Below the pieces are notes generated by a model. That model was not told the DNA's origin. It saw nothing but the letters and a program-made list of their open reading frames with translations, and searched no databases. From the NCBI RefSeq assembly GCF_030232265.1, contig NZ_JASPJK010000003.1, positions 1 to 64,000 of the forward strand: a DNA stretch of 64,000 nt. The letters are read 5' to 3'. Made by a program: the position numbers and the translations under genes. This DNA is from Corynebacterium sp. MSK041. Its GTDB lineage: Bacteria > Actinomycetota > Actinomycetes > Mycobacteriales > Mycobacteriaceae. Shown here piece by piece: positions 15,862 through 25,490 of this stretch (position 1 is the first letter of the stretch; the number at the start of each line of letters is the position of its first letter).

Positions 15862-16776
15862 CTACACGGTTGTCCGGGCCTCATCGATAAGCAAAGCAAC
15901 TGTGGCCTCGTCCTTCTTGGACGGGGCCTTCGTTGCTGTGCCGTCGATCTCTGTGACGCGAACGCCACCGCGCACGGAGCTCACCAGCCAGACCTGGTCT
16001 GCGCCAAGCAGGTCTTCCACCGTGAGGTCCTTTTCTTTACAGCGCCAACCGCGCTCTTCGGCGAGGCGGAAAATGGCCGCCTGCGTTGTGCCTGGCAGCA
16101 CGTCCCCACCGGTGACCGGCGTGCGCAATTTGTCGCCTTTGACCGTGATCACCGTGGACGTGGCACCTTCGAGCACGCGGCCGGTAGCGGGATCAACGAA
16201 GATGACGTCGTCGCAGCCCTGTTTCTTCGCCCAGCGCAGCGCCGCCATCGCCGCGGCATAGTTGAGCGATTTCGCGCCGACTGTCAGCCATGGTGTGTCA
16301 TCCGTGGGGGTGAGCGTGTAGCCGCGCGATCCCGTGATCACCTTCACGCCCTTCTTGCGCTGCTTGAGCTGCTCCTTCGGAATCGGCCGCACAGACACCC
16401 ACGCGGTGGGCACACCCGTGGTTTCACGGCCACGGGTGTACGTCCACTGGCATTTCGCCTCCACGTCCTGCGGGTCAAGGCCGGATTCCCGCACGTACTC
16501 CCCCACGGCTTCCAGGGTGGCCGTGCGCCACGTCTCCGCCGCCGGTTCCGGCAAGTCCATCAGTGCTGCGGACCGCGTAAAGCGCGCAATATGCGCGTCC
16601 AGGTTTACGGGCTTGCCACCGTGCACGAGGATCGTTTCAAAACATCCATCACCGCGTGTCACCGCCGCATCATCCCAAAACACGTGCGGCAGATTCACGT
16701 TCTGCCTGCGCATGGAACCCCCGAATGGTTCCACGAGATAAATAGCAGGCGCGTGAGCAGGTTGTACTGGAAGCAT
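15862..16776 (-). CDS. pabC: class IV aminotransferase, probable aminodeoxychorismate lyase PabC
   Basis: PLP enzyme of fold type IV, 304 residues from ATG 16776. The PLP lysine is in VGAKSLNYAAAM and the glutamate-containing cofactor loop is GRVLEGATSTV. The phosphate loop is PGTTQAAIF, and the N-terminal GDGCFETILVHGG is typical of PabC and D-amino-acid transaminase-like enzymes. Position beside the FABP-fold gene and ygfZ matches Rv0812, annotated as this lyase, which makes 4-aminobenzoate for folate. A branched-chain or D-amino acid role cannot be excluded. A one-mismatch version of the repeated 11-mer lies just before the stop. Confidence 0.8.
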   Translation of the reverse strand: MLPVQPAHAPAIYLVEPFGGSMRRQNVNLPHVFWDDAAVTRGDGCFETILVHGGKPVNLDAHIARFTRSAALMDLPEPAAETWRTATLEAVGEYVRESGLDPQDVEAKCQWTYTRGRETTGVPTAWVSVRPIPKEQLKQRKKGVKVITGSRGYTLTPTDDTPWLTVGAKSLNYAAAMAALRWAKKQGCDDVIFVDPATGRVLEGATSTVITVKGDKLRTPVTGGDVLPGTTQAAIFRLAEERGWRCKEKDLTVEDLLGADQVWLVSSVRGGVRVTEIDGTATKAPSKKDEATVALLIDEARTTV

Positions 16777-16829
16777 GCCCCCAATTATGCCCACGTATGA
16801 TCGGTTGCGTGCATACGTACCGTTCACCG

Positions 16830-17993
16830 ATGCTTGCTTTCCGTGGCGCGACCGAACTGCCGGACGCCGCCACCTCACCTTTCGACGCCGCCGGTGTGCC
16901 CTGGCACTACGGCGACCCCCTGCGGGAACAACGCCTCATCTCTCGCGGCGGGGCCGTGGTTGACCGCAGCCACCGCGGTGTCCTGCGCGTCACTGGGCCT
17001 GATGCCGCCACGTTTTTGAACAACCTGCTCAGCCAGAAACTCGATGATGTGGAGCCGGGTTTTTCCGCCGCCGCGCTCGATCTGGACATGCAGGGCCGCA
17101 TCCTGCATCACGCAGATGTTTCGCTTATCAGCGCCACCCCAACCTTCTACCTCGACACCCCCTCCTACTCCCTCGACTCCTTCCGCGACTTTTTGACCAA
17201 GATGGTCTTCTGGTCCGACGTCACCGTCGAGGAGGCGGACCTGGGAATCCTCACCGTGTTAGGCGCGCCCTCAAGCTTCTCTCCTGCTGAATTCCTGGAT
17301 GGTGCTGGCATCGAGGTCACCTTTGAACGCACCGTCCCATGGTCTGCTGCTCGGCGTATCGACGTCGCCGTGCCCCGCCCCGACCTCGCCACGGCATACA
17401 AAGCCTTGACTTCCGCCGACGGCGCCGGTTTGGAGCGCGCTGGTCTTATGGCGTTTACCGCCGAGCGCATCAAGGCTCTCGAGCCGGAACTGCGCGCAGA
17501 CTTGGATGATAAGTCGATTCCCCATGAAGCCCACACGCTTATCCGCCGCGGGGATAACCTCGGCGCGGTGCACCTAGAGAAAGGCTGCTACCGCGGCCAA
17601 GAAACCGTCGCGCGGGTGGAGAACCTGGGGCGCTCCCCGCGCCTACTCGTACTGCTGCACATCGACGGCTCCGCACCCCTGGAGCCCAAGCCGGGCGACC
17701 CCGTTGTCTTCGGTGGGCGCACCGTCGGCCACGTTGGGTCCATCGTCCACGACTGTGACTACGGCCCCATTGCCCTCGCCCTGGTGAAGCGTTCCGCACT
17801 CAACCAAGTACTCGAGCTGGGTGAGCAGCTGGAAGTCATCGCGAGCGTCCGCGCCGAAGGCACGGACGGTGACAACGAGGTCGTCCAGGAGATCAACGTC
17901 TCCGCCACCGTGGACCCGGATTCCATGCCGAAGGATGAGGGGGAACGGGCGGGAAGGGTAGCCGTCGATAAGCTGCGCGGACGTACTAACTGA
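16830..17993 (+). CDS. ygfZ: folate-binding protein YgfZ (CAF17 family, Fe-S cluster assembly)
   Basis: Tetrahydrofolate-binding GcvT-like protein that assists repair or assembly of certain Fe-S enzymes. The family signature KGCYRGQETVARV with its cysteine is near residue 250. The N-terminal VLRVTGPDAATFLNNLLSQ is also typical. Two in-frame starts are possible (ATG 16797 and ATG 16830). Neither has a good ribosome binding site, so leaderless translation is possible; the shorter form (387 residues) is used here. The last codons contain a GCTTATCGACG copy in antisense (AVDKL). It overlaps the end of the acetyltransferase gene by eight bases, tail to tail. Confidence 0.88.
   Translation: MLAFRGATELPDAATSPFDAAGVPWHYGDPLREQRLISRGGAVVDRSHRGVLRVTGPDAATFLNNLLSQKLDDVEPGFSAAALDLDMQGRILHHADVSLISATPTFYLDTPSYSLDSFRDFLTKMVFWSDVTVEEADLGILTVLGAPSSFSPAEFLDGAGIEVTFERTVPWSAARRIDVAVPRPDLATAYKALTSADGAGLERAGLMAFTAERIKALEPELRADLDDKSIPHEAHTLIRRGDNLGAVHLEKGCYRGQETVARVENLGRSPRLLVLLHIDGSAPLEPKPGDPVVFGGRTVGHVGSIVHDCDYGPIALALVKRSALNQVLELGEQLEVIASVRAEGTDGDNEVVQEINVSATVDPDSMPKDEGERAGRVAVDKLRGRTN
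17963..17973 (-). repeat. 11-mer GCTTATCGACG, copy 7
   Basis: Antisense, 20 bases before the ygfZ stop. Followed by GCTACCCTTCCCGCCC. Confidence 0.9.
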
Positions 17994-18552
17994 TCTCGCG
18001 CTTCACGCGTGCGGGCACACCGGCAACGAGGGAACCTGCGGGAACATCCTTCGTCACCACAGCCCCGGCGGCAACCACACAGTTATCGCCGATGGTGACA
18101 CCAGGCATGACCATCGCGCCGGCCCCGAACCAACAGTTCTTGCCAATCGTGATCGGCTGAGCTCGCTCCCAGCCCTCCGCGCGCTTCGCTACGTCATCCA
18201 CCGGGTGGCCCACCGTGATCAACTGACACGCAGGACCAAACATCGAGCCCGCGCCAATGGTGATCTCCGCAATGTCCAGAATCACGCAATTGAAGTTGAC
18301 AAAGCAGCCTTCACCGAACGTGGTGTTCACCCCGAACTCAAGGTGCAGCGGGCCCCAAATCTCCGGGACAGCTGACTGAGGCGAGAACATCTCCCCCAGC
18401 AACTCCTGCGCGCGGGCGGGATCAGTGTTACCCAACGCGTTGAACTCGCGCGTCCGCGCCCACGTAATGCGATGCTGCTCCTGGGCCTCCTCAGAATCAG
18501 GGAGGTACCACTGACCGGAGCGCATGTCTGCCATGCTGCCTAATTTGTCCAT
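17986..18552 (-). CDS. sugar O-acetyltransferase, maltose/galactoside acetyltransferase type
   Basis: A 188-residue left-handed beta-helix acyltransferase. The N-terminal mac domain (YLPDSEEAQEQHRITWARTR) is followed by hexapeptide repeats. The catalytic histidine lies in ITVGHPVDD and the acetyl-CoA site in GAGAMVMPGVTIG and VVAAGAVVTKDVP. The final VAGVPARVKRE is typical of Maa and NodL. It acetylates a sugar hydroxyl with acetyl-CoA; the acceptor is not visible. Confidence 0.88.
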   Translation of the reverse strand: MDKLGSMADMRSGQWYLPDSEEAQEQHRITWARTREFNALGNTDPARAQELLGEMFSPQSAVPEIWGPLHLEFGVNTTFGEGCFVNFNCVILDIAEITIGAGSMFGPACQLITVGHPVDDVAKRAEGWERAQPITIGKNCWFGAGAMVMPGVTIGDNCVVAAGAVVTKDVPAGSLVAGVPARVKREIS

Positions 18553-18588
18553 GCTGCGGAGACTACACCCGTAGTGGAGCGAGGGTGG

Positions 18589-18810
18589 TTAACGCGCGTC
18601 GTCCTCGGCGTCTTCAGCGTCTTCGTCGTCCCAGTCCGCGTACTCCGCGTACTGGTCATCTACCTCATAGTCATCATTGTCATCCCACCGGGAGTTGGAG
18701 CTCTGCCCAGCGAGTTCACGCTGGAGAGATTCCAGGTCCATCTCGGGCGTGTTGTACTTGAGCTGGCGTGCAACCTTGGTCTGCTTTGCTTTGGCGCGTC
18801 CGCGACCCAT
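18589..18810 (-). CDS. DUF3073 small acidic-tailed protein
   Basis: A 73-residue protein with the DUF3073 start GRGRAKAKQTKVARQLKY, then TPEMDLESLQRELAG. The tail is almost entirely Asp, Glu, Ala and Tyr. The family is confined to Actinomycetia and lies beside purM in mycobacteria (Rv0810c) as here. The basic head and acidic tail suggest an interaction with nucleic acid or ribosome, but this is unproven. Start ATG 18810 has GGGGGTCA upstream. Confidence 0.9.
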   Translation of the reverse strand: MGRGRAKAKQTKVARQLKYNTPEMDLESLQRELAGQSSNSRWDDNDDYEVDDQYAEYADWDDEDAEDAEDDAR

Positions 18811-18966
18811 GGCAGTGACCCCCTTGAGGTGTCTAAAGGGCGGCCGAAATAGTCGGCGGCCCCAAATAATATCCGTGAAATTTGTCCTGCAGCCACTATA
18901 GCGTGCGAGTCAAATTATGCGCGACATCGCCTGTGCCAGGAGGAATGCGCAGGCATGTAGCCGTGC

Positions 18967-20040
18967 TTAACCCGCGTGGGTTCCTACTAGCGTCGCACGC
19001 TGGCCTTCATCCGCTTCGGTTGCACCGCGGACAACACCGAGCTCCCAGCAGTCCACGTGACGTGCGGTGAGCATAGCCAGTGCACGATCACGGTCCTCAG
19101 GGGCGACGATAGCCACCATGCCTACGCCGGCGTTGAAGGTCTTCTCCATCTCCTCCACCGGCACGTTGCCCACTTCCGCGATGGTGCGGAAGACCGGGGC
19201 CGGGGACCAGGTGGCGCGGTGCATCTCCGCAACCTTGCCTTCGGGGATGATGCGCTCCATGTTGCCCACCAGTCCGCCACCGGTGACGTGGCAGAAAGTG
19301 CGCACCTCGCACTCGTTGGCCAGGGCCAGGCAGTCAAGGGCGTAGATGCGGGTGGGCTCTAGAAGCTCCTCACCGAGGGTGCGGCCGAGCTCATCAATGT
19401 GGCCGTCAAGAGGCAAGCCAGCCTTCTCCAGCAACACGTGGCGCGCCAGGGAGTAGCCGTTGGAGTGCAGGCCGGAGGATGCCATACCGATGATCACATC
19501 ACCCTCGCGGACGCGGTCCGGGCCGAGCAGCTCATCAGCCTCGACGACGCCGACGGCGGTAGCGGAGACATCATAGTCATTTTCACCCATGACGCCGGGG
19601 TGCTCCGCGGTCTCACCTCCCAGCAGGGCGCAGCCAGCCTGGACGCAGCCTTCAGCGATGCCTTCGACGATCTGCGCGACTTTTTCCGGCACGACCTTGC
19701 CAATGGCGATGTAGTCCTGCAGGAACAGTGGCTCCGCACCGCACACCACGAGGTCGTCGACGCACATTGCCACCAAATCAATGCCGATGGTGTTGTGAAT
19801 GTCCATGGCCTGCGCCACGGCGAGCTTGGTGCCCACACCATCCGAGCCAGCGGCCAGCAGCGGCTCTTTGTACTTACCCAGGGCAAACAGGCCAGCAAAA
19901 CCGCCCAGGCCACCGCGGACCTCCGGGCGGGAGGCGCGCTTCGCGTGGTCCTTGAACAGTTCGACGGCACGGTCACCAGCTTCAATGTCCACGCCAGCGG
20001 CGGCGTAGGAAACGGGGTTGGTGTTTTCCGGGGTGGTCAT
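18967..20040 (-). CDS. purM: phosphoribosylformylglycinamidine cyclo-ligase PurM
   Basis: AIR synthetase, the fifth step of purine synthesis: converts FGAM to AIR with ATP. Length is 357 residues. The motifs are SYAAAGVDIEAGD at the N-terminus, the ATP-binding SDGVGTKLAVAQ, MCVDDLVVCGAEPLF, and the glycine-rich GGGLVGNMERIIP. It follows purF by three bases and is surely co-transcribed with it. No unusual residues seen. Confidence 0.97.
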   Translation of the reverse strand: MTTPENTNPVSYAAAGVDIEAGDRAVELFKDHAKRASRPEVRGGLGGFAGLFALGKYKEPLLAAGSDGVGTKLAVAQAMDIHNTIGIDLVAMCVDDLVVCGAEPLFLQDYIAIGKVVPEKVAQIVEGIAEGCVQAGCALLGGETAEHPGVMGENDYDVSATAVGVVEADELLGPDRVREGDVIIGMASSGLHSNGYSLARHVLLEKAGLPLDGHIDELGRTLGEELLEPTRIYALDCLALANECEVRTFCHVTGGGLVGNMERIIPEGKVAEMHRATWSPAPVFRTIAEVGNVPVEEMEKTFNAGVGMVAIVAPEDRDRALAMLTARHVDCWELGVVRGATEADEGQRATLVGTHAG

Positions 20041-20043
20041 GGC

Positions 20044-21567
20044 TTAAAACATCCCTTCCTGAATACGCCGGACGGCGTCAGCGTTGACGTTGTTTTCCGG
20101 CAGTCCCAGCGGGTAGTGGCCGTCAAAGCAGGCGGCGCACAGGCTGTCGGCCGGGCGTTCGGTGGCAGCAATCATGTCATCAATAGACACAAACGCGAGT
20201 GTATCTGCGCCGATGACGCGGCAGATGTTCTCTGCCACAGCATCGTCATCACCGCCCGCGTTGTTGGCAATGAGCTCGCCGGGGCTAGCGAAGTCAATGC
20301 CGTAGAAGCACGGCCATTTCACTGGCGGGGAGGCGATACGCACATGAACTTCCCCGGCGCCAGCCTCGCGCAGCATGCGGATGAGTTTGCGCTGGGTGTT
20401 GCCTCGCACGATGGAATCATCCACCACCACTAGCGATTTGCCCTCAATGATCTCACGCACCGGGTTGAGCTTCAGACGCAAGCCCAGCTGACGCAGAGTG
20501 TCTGACGGCTGGATAAAAGTACGGCCCACGTAGGCGTTCTTCATCAGCCCCTGCGCGAAAGGAATGCCAGAGGCCTCCGCATAACCAATCGCCGCGGGTG
20601 TGCCGGATTCAGGCACTGGCATAACGACGTCCGCGTCCACCGGCGCCACCCTCGACAGACGGCGCCCAATCTCCAGACGGGCCGCGTTGACGGTCTTGCC
20701 TTCCACCACGGAATCCGGGCGAGCAATGTACACATACTCAAAGACGCAGGTCTTCGGCGCTGGCTTGGCGTAATTCTCAGTGTGGATGCCGGAGGCGCTA
20801 ATAGCGATGAGCTCACCCGGCGCGATGTCACGCACAAAAGAAGCACCGGTGATGTCCAACGCGGCGGTTTCGCTGGCGATGACCCAGCCCTGCTCCAGAC
20901 GGCCCAGGGACAAAGGGCGCACGCCATGCGGGTCACGCGCAGCGTAGAGCGTGTGGCCATCGGTGAAGACGAGGCAGAATGCGCCCTGCAGCTTCGGCAG
21001 CAGTTCACGTGCGGAGTCGAGGAGGGTGCGACCATCGCGGACGCCGTCCGCAAGTAATGCCGACACAACCGCCGTATCGGACGAGGAACCTTGGCCCTCC
21101 ACCCCCTCAGCGGGAACGAGGTGGCGCTCAATCGCTTCAGCCTGCAATGTGGCGTAGTTGGTCAGGTTGCCGTTATGGCCCAAGGACACGTCCGTGCCAT
21201 CGGGCGAGGTGCGGAACATCGGCTGCACGTTTTCCCAGTTCTGGGACCCCGCCGTGGAATAACGGGTGTGACCGATAGCCACGTCGCCTTGGAGTGCGCC
21301 CAAAATCGTCTCATCAAAAACTTGGGACACCAGACCGCTGTCCTTGAACACCACGATCCGGCCCTTGTCCCCCACCGCAATACCCGCGCCCTCCTGGCCG
21401 CGGTGCTGCAGGGCGAACAAGCCAAAGTAGGTCAGCTTAGATACGTCTTCTCCCGGCGCCCACACACCAAACACACCACACTCTTCGCGTGGCTCCTGCT
21501 CATCAGCTTCCAGAACATCCAGGTTCACGGGCACACCAGTAGGAGTACCGTTGTTCACGCTTTGCAC
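20044..21567 (-). CDS. purF: amidophosphoribosyltransferase PurF
   Basis: Committing step of purine synthesis: makes 5-phosphoribosylamine from PRPP and glutamine. A propeptide of 29 residues precedes the catalytic cysteine in EECGVFGVW (Cys30). The glutaminase domain has HNGNLTN and SSSDTAVV, and the PRPP site is VVVDDSIVRGNT. Near the C-terminus CAACFDGHYP provides cysteines of the Fe-S-containing class of PurF. Start is GTG 21567 (an inner GTG at 21558 is also possible). The product has 507 residues. It is transcribed with purM. Confidence 0.96.
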   Translation of the reverse strand: MQSVNNGTPTGVPVNLDVLEADEQEPREECGVFGVWAPGEDVSKLTYFGLFALQHRGQEGAGIAVGDKGRIVVFKDSGLVSQVFDETILGALQGDVAIGHTRYSTAGSQNWENVQPMFRTSPDGTDVSLGHNGNLTNYATLQAEAIERHLVPAEGVEGQGSSSDTAVVSALLADGVRDGRTLLDSARELLPKLQGAFCLVFTDGHTLYAARDPHGVRPLSLGRLEQGWVIASETAALDITGASFVRDIAPGELIAISASGIHTENYAKPAPKTCVFEYVYIARPDSVVEGKTVNAARLEIGRRLSRVAPVDADVVMPVPESGTPAAIGYAEASGIPFAQGLMKNAYVGRTFIQPSDTLRQLGLRLKLNPVREIIEGKSLVVVDDSIVRGNTQRKLIRMLREAGAGEVHVRIASPPVKWPCFYGIDFASPGELIANNAGGDDDAVAENICRVIGADTLAFVSIDDMIAATERPADSLCAACFDGHYPLGLPENNVNADAVRRIQEGMF

Positions 21568-21585
21568 GGCCTCAACCCTAGTTGA

Positions 21586-21978
21586 TTAGCTGGCCGGGAG
21601 GGCAATCACCGGAAGACCCGCCGCAACCTCACCCGCACGGGAGCCGGATGCCTGAATTCGCCCATCGGCCACAGCATCCTCAAAATCAATCAGCCCCGTG
21701 GCCAACTGCAACCACACCTCAGGGGCCATTTCCACCACGTTGGGCGGCGTCCCACGGGTGTGCCGTGGCCCCTCGACACACTGCACCGCAACGAACGGGG
21801 GCACGCGCAGCTCCACGGTGTGGCCGGGGAGTTCGGCGGCGAGGGCGCGCACGGAACGTCGACAAGCATCTGCGATCAACGTGCGAGAAGGCTTTTCCGC
21901 GCTTTCCGGATCCACAATCCACCCCGCAATCGCCACAATCGCCTCACGTGTCGCCAGCGGATCATTCTTAGCAGCCAT
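21586..21978 (-). CDS. sterol-carrier-like (SCP2-type) protein
   Basis: A 130-residue single-domain protein of the bacterial sterol-carrier family, which sits upstream of purF in mycobacteria (Rv0807) too. The N-terminus is a helical segment (ATREAIVAIAGWIVDPE). The C-terminal half has the SCP2 pattern VVEMAPEVWLQLATGLIDFEDAVADGRIQASG. The ligand is unknown; lipid or acyl-CoA binding is the family expectation. It precedes purF by 19 bases and may be the first gene of that operon. It is divergent from the thioesterase gene across 45 bases. Confidence 0.8.
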   Translation of the reverse strand: MAAKNDPLATREAIVAIAGWIVDPESAEKPSRTLIADACRRSVRALAAELPGHTVELRVPPFVAVQCVEGPRHTRGTPPNVVEMAPEVWLQLATGLIDFEDAVADGRIQASGSRAGEVAAGLPVIALPAS

Positions 21979-22023
21979 ACGCTCATCCTAAAAGGACACG
22001 ACCAAGCGAGTAGTGTTGTGCCA

Positions 22024-23049
22024 ATGACGCACAGCACTGGAACCGAAACACCTCGTGTGACCGTAGAAAAATCCCCCTCCATCACCCTGCGATTCATGGC
22101 CGCACCGACGGACGTGATCCTCGCCGGCGCCCAAGGTGTCTCCGGCGGGCGCGTACTGGAATGGATCGATAAAGCCGCCTACGCCTGCGCCGTTCAATGG
22201 TCCTCCACCTACTGCGTGACCGCGTACGTCGGCCACATCCACTTCACCCGCCCCATCCCATCGGGGCACATCGTGGAAGTGCGCTCCCGCATCGCCATGA
22301 CAGGGCGCTCCTCCATGCACATTGTCAACGAAGTGCTCTCCGCCGACCCACGCGAAGGCGTATTCACCCGCGCCTGCGACTGCCTAGTCATCTTCGTGGC
22401 CAAGGACACCGAAACCGGCAAGTCCATGGCCGTACCCACGTTCATCCCCACCACCGAGGAGGAACGCCGCGCCGAGCACGCCGCAAAATCCCGCATCCAG
22501 CTGCGGTCCGAAATTGAATCGGAGATGCTCAAGCACACCTACGACGGTGAATCGCACGCACCCCGCATCATCCACCGCTTCATGGCTAAGCCGACGGACA
22601 TCAACTGGGGCGGCAAAGTCCACGGTGGCACCGCCATGGAATGGATCGATACCGCCGGCACCTCCATCACCATGGAATGGGCAGGTGAGCGCACCGTCGC
22701 TGTCTACGCCGGCGGTATCCGCTTCTACAAACCCATCTCCATCGGTGACCTCATCGAGGTGGATTCACGCCTCACCCAAACCGGTAAGCGCAGCATGGCT
22801 GTAACCACCCACGTCCGCGCCGGCAACCCGCGCGGCGGCCGTGAAAACCTGGAAACAGCAATCCACGCCACCTTCACCTACGTGAGCACGGACCTTGACG
22901 GCAATCCTCTCCCTGCCCGCCAGTTCACCCCCGTCACCACCGAAGACAAGGCGCTGTGGGAGCACACCAGCACGCTGCGTAAGCTGCGCGAGAAGTACCA
23001 GCCGATGCCGCTCATTGAGCCGGTGCCGGCAACCCAGACCATCGACTAG
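22024..23049 (+). CDS. double-hotdog acyl-CoA thioesterase
   Basis: Two tandem hotdog domains of the YciA / cytosolic acyl-CoA hydrolase class, 341 residues from ATG 22024. Each domain has the acidic catalytic loop: GGRVLEWIDKAAYACA in the first, GGTAMEWIDTAGTSI in the second. Each also has the CoA-contacting strand, YVGHIHFTRPIPSGH in the first and YAGGIRFYKPISIGD in the second. It hydrolyses acyl-CoA to free acid and CoA in the cytosol. Chain length is not predictable. An upstream in-frame extension over the divergent gene is not credible. A hairpin follows the stop. Confidence 0.9.
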   Translation: MTHSTGTETPRVTVEKSPSITLRFMAAPTDVILAGAQGVSGGRVLEWIDKAAYACAVQWSSTYCVTAYVGHIHFTRPIPSGHIVEVRSRIAMTGRSSMHIVNEVLSADPREGVFTRACDCLVIFVAKDTETGKSMAVPTFIPTTEEERRAEHAAKSRIQLRSEIESEMLKHTYDGESHAPRIIHRFMAKPTDINWGGKVHGGTAMEWIDTAGTSITMEWAGERTVAVYAGGIRFYKPISIGDLIEVDSRLTQTGKRSMAVTTHVRAGNPRGGRENLETAIHATFTYVSTDLDGNPLPARQFTPVTTEDKALWEHTSTLRKLREKYQPMPLIEPVPATQTID

Positions 23050-23105
23050 GTGTCACCGCTCCCATTCGATATTTCTGACCGCCGTGGGGTTGCCTACATC
23101 CGTTT

Positions 23106-23127
23106 CCCCAGGTCGCGATTTCTGGGG
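23106..23127 (+). terminator. weak hairpin after the thioesterase gene
   Basis: CCCCAG and CTGGGG form a 6-bp stem with a 10-base loop, about 57 bases after the stop. No U run follows, so the call is weak. Confidence 0.3.
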
Positions 23128-23143
23128 TGTCAAATAATGCGAA

Positions 23144-23169
23144 TGGCCTCCGCTTAGACGCGGAGGCCA
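23144..23169. terminator. bidirectional terminator between purL and the thioesterase gene
   Basis: A perfect 10-bp stem TGGCCTCCGC / GCGGAGGCCA with loop TTAGAC lies between two converging genes. On the minus strand it is followed by TTCGCATTATTTG, on the plus strand by CTGCTGTTT. It lies 15 bases past the purL stop. Confidence 0.75.
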
Positions 23170-23183
23170 CTGCTGTTTGCCAG

Positions 23184-25490
23184 TTAGACCGCGGCGTTCG
23201 GCGCGTCTGCGTGAGCGAAGTAGCCCGGCATGGTTGCGGACCATGCTTCGCGCAGCTCAGCGACCCCCACGGACTGGCCCGCAGCCGGGGTGCCGTCAGC
23301 GAAGGTGATCGTGCCACTGGTGTTGGTGGAACCAACGATGGCCACCGGGATGCCCAGTTCGGTCGCATCGGCCACGACGCGGTCAACGCGGTCCGGGCTG
23401 CACGCCACGAGGACGCGGGACGCGGACTCAGAGAACAGCGCAGTGAATGCATCAGCATCAACGCCGGACAGGTCCAGTTCCGCTCCCTTCTCGGTGTCCT
23501 TGATCATCTCGAAGACAGCCTGACCCAGGCCGCCCTCGGACAGGTCGTGGGCAGCGGTGAGGCCCTCGGCCTTGTCGCAGAAGAAATCTGCCAGGCGTGC
23601 CTCATTAGCCAGGTCCACCTGTGGAGGCAGACCGGACAGGCCAGCGCCGGAGATCTCCTGCCAGACGGAACCGCCGAACTCATCCTTCGTCTCACCGAGG
23701 ATTACGAGCATGTCCTTGTCCTCGTTGTTCACTACGCGGTTAGTGACCGAGTTCGCCACATTCTCAATCACGCCGAGAACACCCACCACTGGGGTCGGCA
23801 GAATCGGGGTGTCACCGGTCTGGTTGTAGAAGGACACGTTGCCGCCCGACACCGGGATACCCAGCTCACGGGAACCATCCGCCAGACCATGCACGGCCTC
23901 ACGGAACTGCCACATCACGTCCGGGTTCTCGGGGGAGCCGAAGTTCAGACAGTTGGTCACCGCCACCGGACGAGCACCCGTCACGGCCACGTTGCGGTAC
24001 GCCTCCGCCAGAGCCAGGCGCGCGCCCATGTTCGGGTCCAGGTAGGTGTAGCGGCCGGATGCGTCGGCGGAGATGGCTACGCCGCGGCCGGTGGATTCGT
24101 CGATACGCAAGACGCCGGAGTTTGCGTGGCGAGCTTGCACCGTGTTGCCGCGCACGTAGCGGTCATACTGCTCCGTGATCCAATCGCGCGAGCACAGCGC
24201 GGGGGATGCCACGAGTTTCAGCCAGGCCTCACGCAGCTGCTCAGGCTTATCGACGTCTCCCCCTCCCTGCACCTCATCCTGCCACTCCGGCCGCGCCCAC
24301 GGACGCTCATACACCGGTGCTTCATCCGCAATGGTGGACGGTGGTGCATCAAGCACGACCTCACCGTTGTGGGTGATAACAAGGCGATCGTCCTCGTCCG
24401 TAACCTCACCGATCTCAGCGCAGGTGACGTCCCACTTGGCGCAAATCTCCTTGAAGCGCTCCACGTTCTCCGGGGCGACAATCGCGCACATCCGCTCCTG
24501 GGACTCGGAGGCAAGGATCTCCGCGGCGGTCATGTTCTCGGCGCGCAGCGGGACGGCGTCGAGGTTGATACGCATGCCACCGTCGCCGGCAGCTGCGAGC
24601 TCGGAGGTGGCGCAAGACAGGCCACCGCCACCAAGGTCCTGGATGCCCACAACAACGTCAGCGGCATACAGCTCAAGGCAGCACTCGATGAGAACCTTCT
24701 CCGCGAACGGGTCGCCCACCTGCACTGCCGGCAGTTTGCGCTCCTCGCCCTCCTCGAAGGAAGCGGAACCCAGAACGGACACGCCACCAATGCCATCAAG
24801 GCCCGTGCGGGAACCAAAGAGAATCACCTTGTTGCCGGTGCCCGATGCGAACGCGAGGTGAAGGTCTTCCACCTTCAACGTGCCCACGCACAGTGCGTTA
24901 ACAAGTGGGTTGCCGGCATAAGCAGCGTCAAAGACGGTCTCCCCACCAATATTGGGCAGGCCTAGCGAGTTACCGTAGCCACCAATACCGGCGACAACAC
25001 CCGGCAGTACGCGCTTGGTGTCTTCGGCGTCCATGTCACCGAAGCGCAGCTGATCCATCACGGCGATCGGGCGTGCACCCATGGCCATGATGTCGCGCAC
25101 GATGCCACCAATACCGGTAGCGGCACCCTGGTACGGCTCTACGAAGGAGGGGTGGTTGTGGCTTTCCACACGGAAAGTCACCGCGTCACCACCACCGATA
25201 TCCACCACACCAGCGTTTTCACCGATACCGGCGAGGATCTTGGAAGCCATCTCTTCCGTCATCGTCTCGCCGAAGTAGCGCAGGTGCACCTTGGAAGACT
25301 TATAGGAGCAGTGCTCCGACCACATCACCGAGTACACGGTGAGCTCCGCATCCGTCGGACGGCGGCCCAAGATCTCACGGATGCGGGCGTATTCATCGTC
25401 CTTCAAGCCCAGCGCTTCGTACGGCTGCTCCAGTTCCGGAGTGCCCTTCGCCGCCTCGACGGTGTCATTTTTCACGTGCACGTGGATCAC
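23184..25490 (-). CDS. purL: phosphoribosylformylglycinamidine synthase subunit PurL
   Basis: Small-type PurL of 768 residues, the synthetase subunit of the PurLQS complex. It makes FGAM from FGAR with ATP and ammonia delivered by PurQ. Visible motifs: [10 protein letters not shown] near residue 59, [43 protein letters not shown], and [11 protein letters not shown] in the C-terminal domain. Start is GTG 25490, overlapping the purQ stop as GTGA. A GCTTATCGACG copy encodes GGDVDKPE in the linker between halves. Terminator 23144-23169 follows. Confidence 0.97.
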   Translation of the reverse strand: MIHVHVKNDTVEAAKGTPELEQPYEALGLKDDEYARIREILGRRPTDAELTVYSVMWSEHCSYKSSKVHLRYFGETMTEEMASKILAGIGENAGVVDIGGGDAVTFRVESHNHPSFVEPYQGAATGIGGIVRDIMAMGARPIAVMDQLRFGDMDAEDTKRVLPGVVAGIGGYGNSLGLPNIGGETVFDAAYAGNPLVNALCVGTLKVEDLHLAFASGTGNKVILFGSRTGLDGIGGVSVLGSASFEEGEERKLPAVQVGDPFAEKVLIECCLELYAADVVVGIQDLGGGGLSCATSELAAAGDGGMRINLDAVPLRAENMTAAEILASESQERMCAIVAPENVERFKEICAKWDVTCAEIGEVTDEDDRLVITHNGEVVLDAPPSTIADEAPVYERPWARPEWQDEVQGGGDVDKPEQLREAWLKLVASPALCSRDWITEQYDRYVRGNTVQARHANSGVLRIDESTGRGVAISADASGRYTYLDPNMGARLALAEAYRNVAVTGARPVAVTNCLNFGSPENPDVMWQFREAVHGLADGSRELGIPVSGGNVSFYNQTGDTPILPTPVVGVLGVIENVANSVTNRVVNNEDKDMLVILGETKDEFGGSVWQEISGAGLSGLPPQVDLANEARLADFFCDKAEGLTAAHDLSEGGLGQAVFEMIKDTEKGAELDLSGVDADAFTALFSESASRVLVACSPDRVDRVVADATELGIPVAIVGSTNTSGTITFADGTPAAGQSVGVAELREAWSATMPGYFAHADAPNAAV
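24245..24255 (+). repeat. 11-mer GCTTATCGACG, copy 8
   Basis: Antisense in purL (DVDKP). Followed by TCTCCCCCTCCCTGC. Confidence 0.9.

Noticed and set aside
16797..16829. Longer N-terminus of YgfZ from ATG 16797
   Set aside because: Residues IGCVHTYRSP do not fit the family, and the frame would nearly touch the pabC start; left open because no ribosome binding site decides.
18834..18866. Hairpin GCCGA-AATAG-TCGGC before DUF3073
   Set aside because: Only five paired bases with a mismatch beyond; no U run and upstream of the gene start.
23127..24965. Long open frame antisense to purL
   Set aside because: No domains, biased composition, fully covered by a certain purL.
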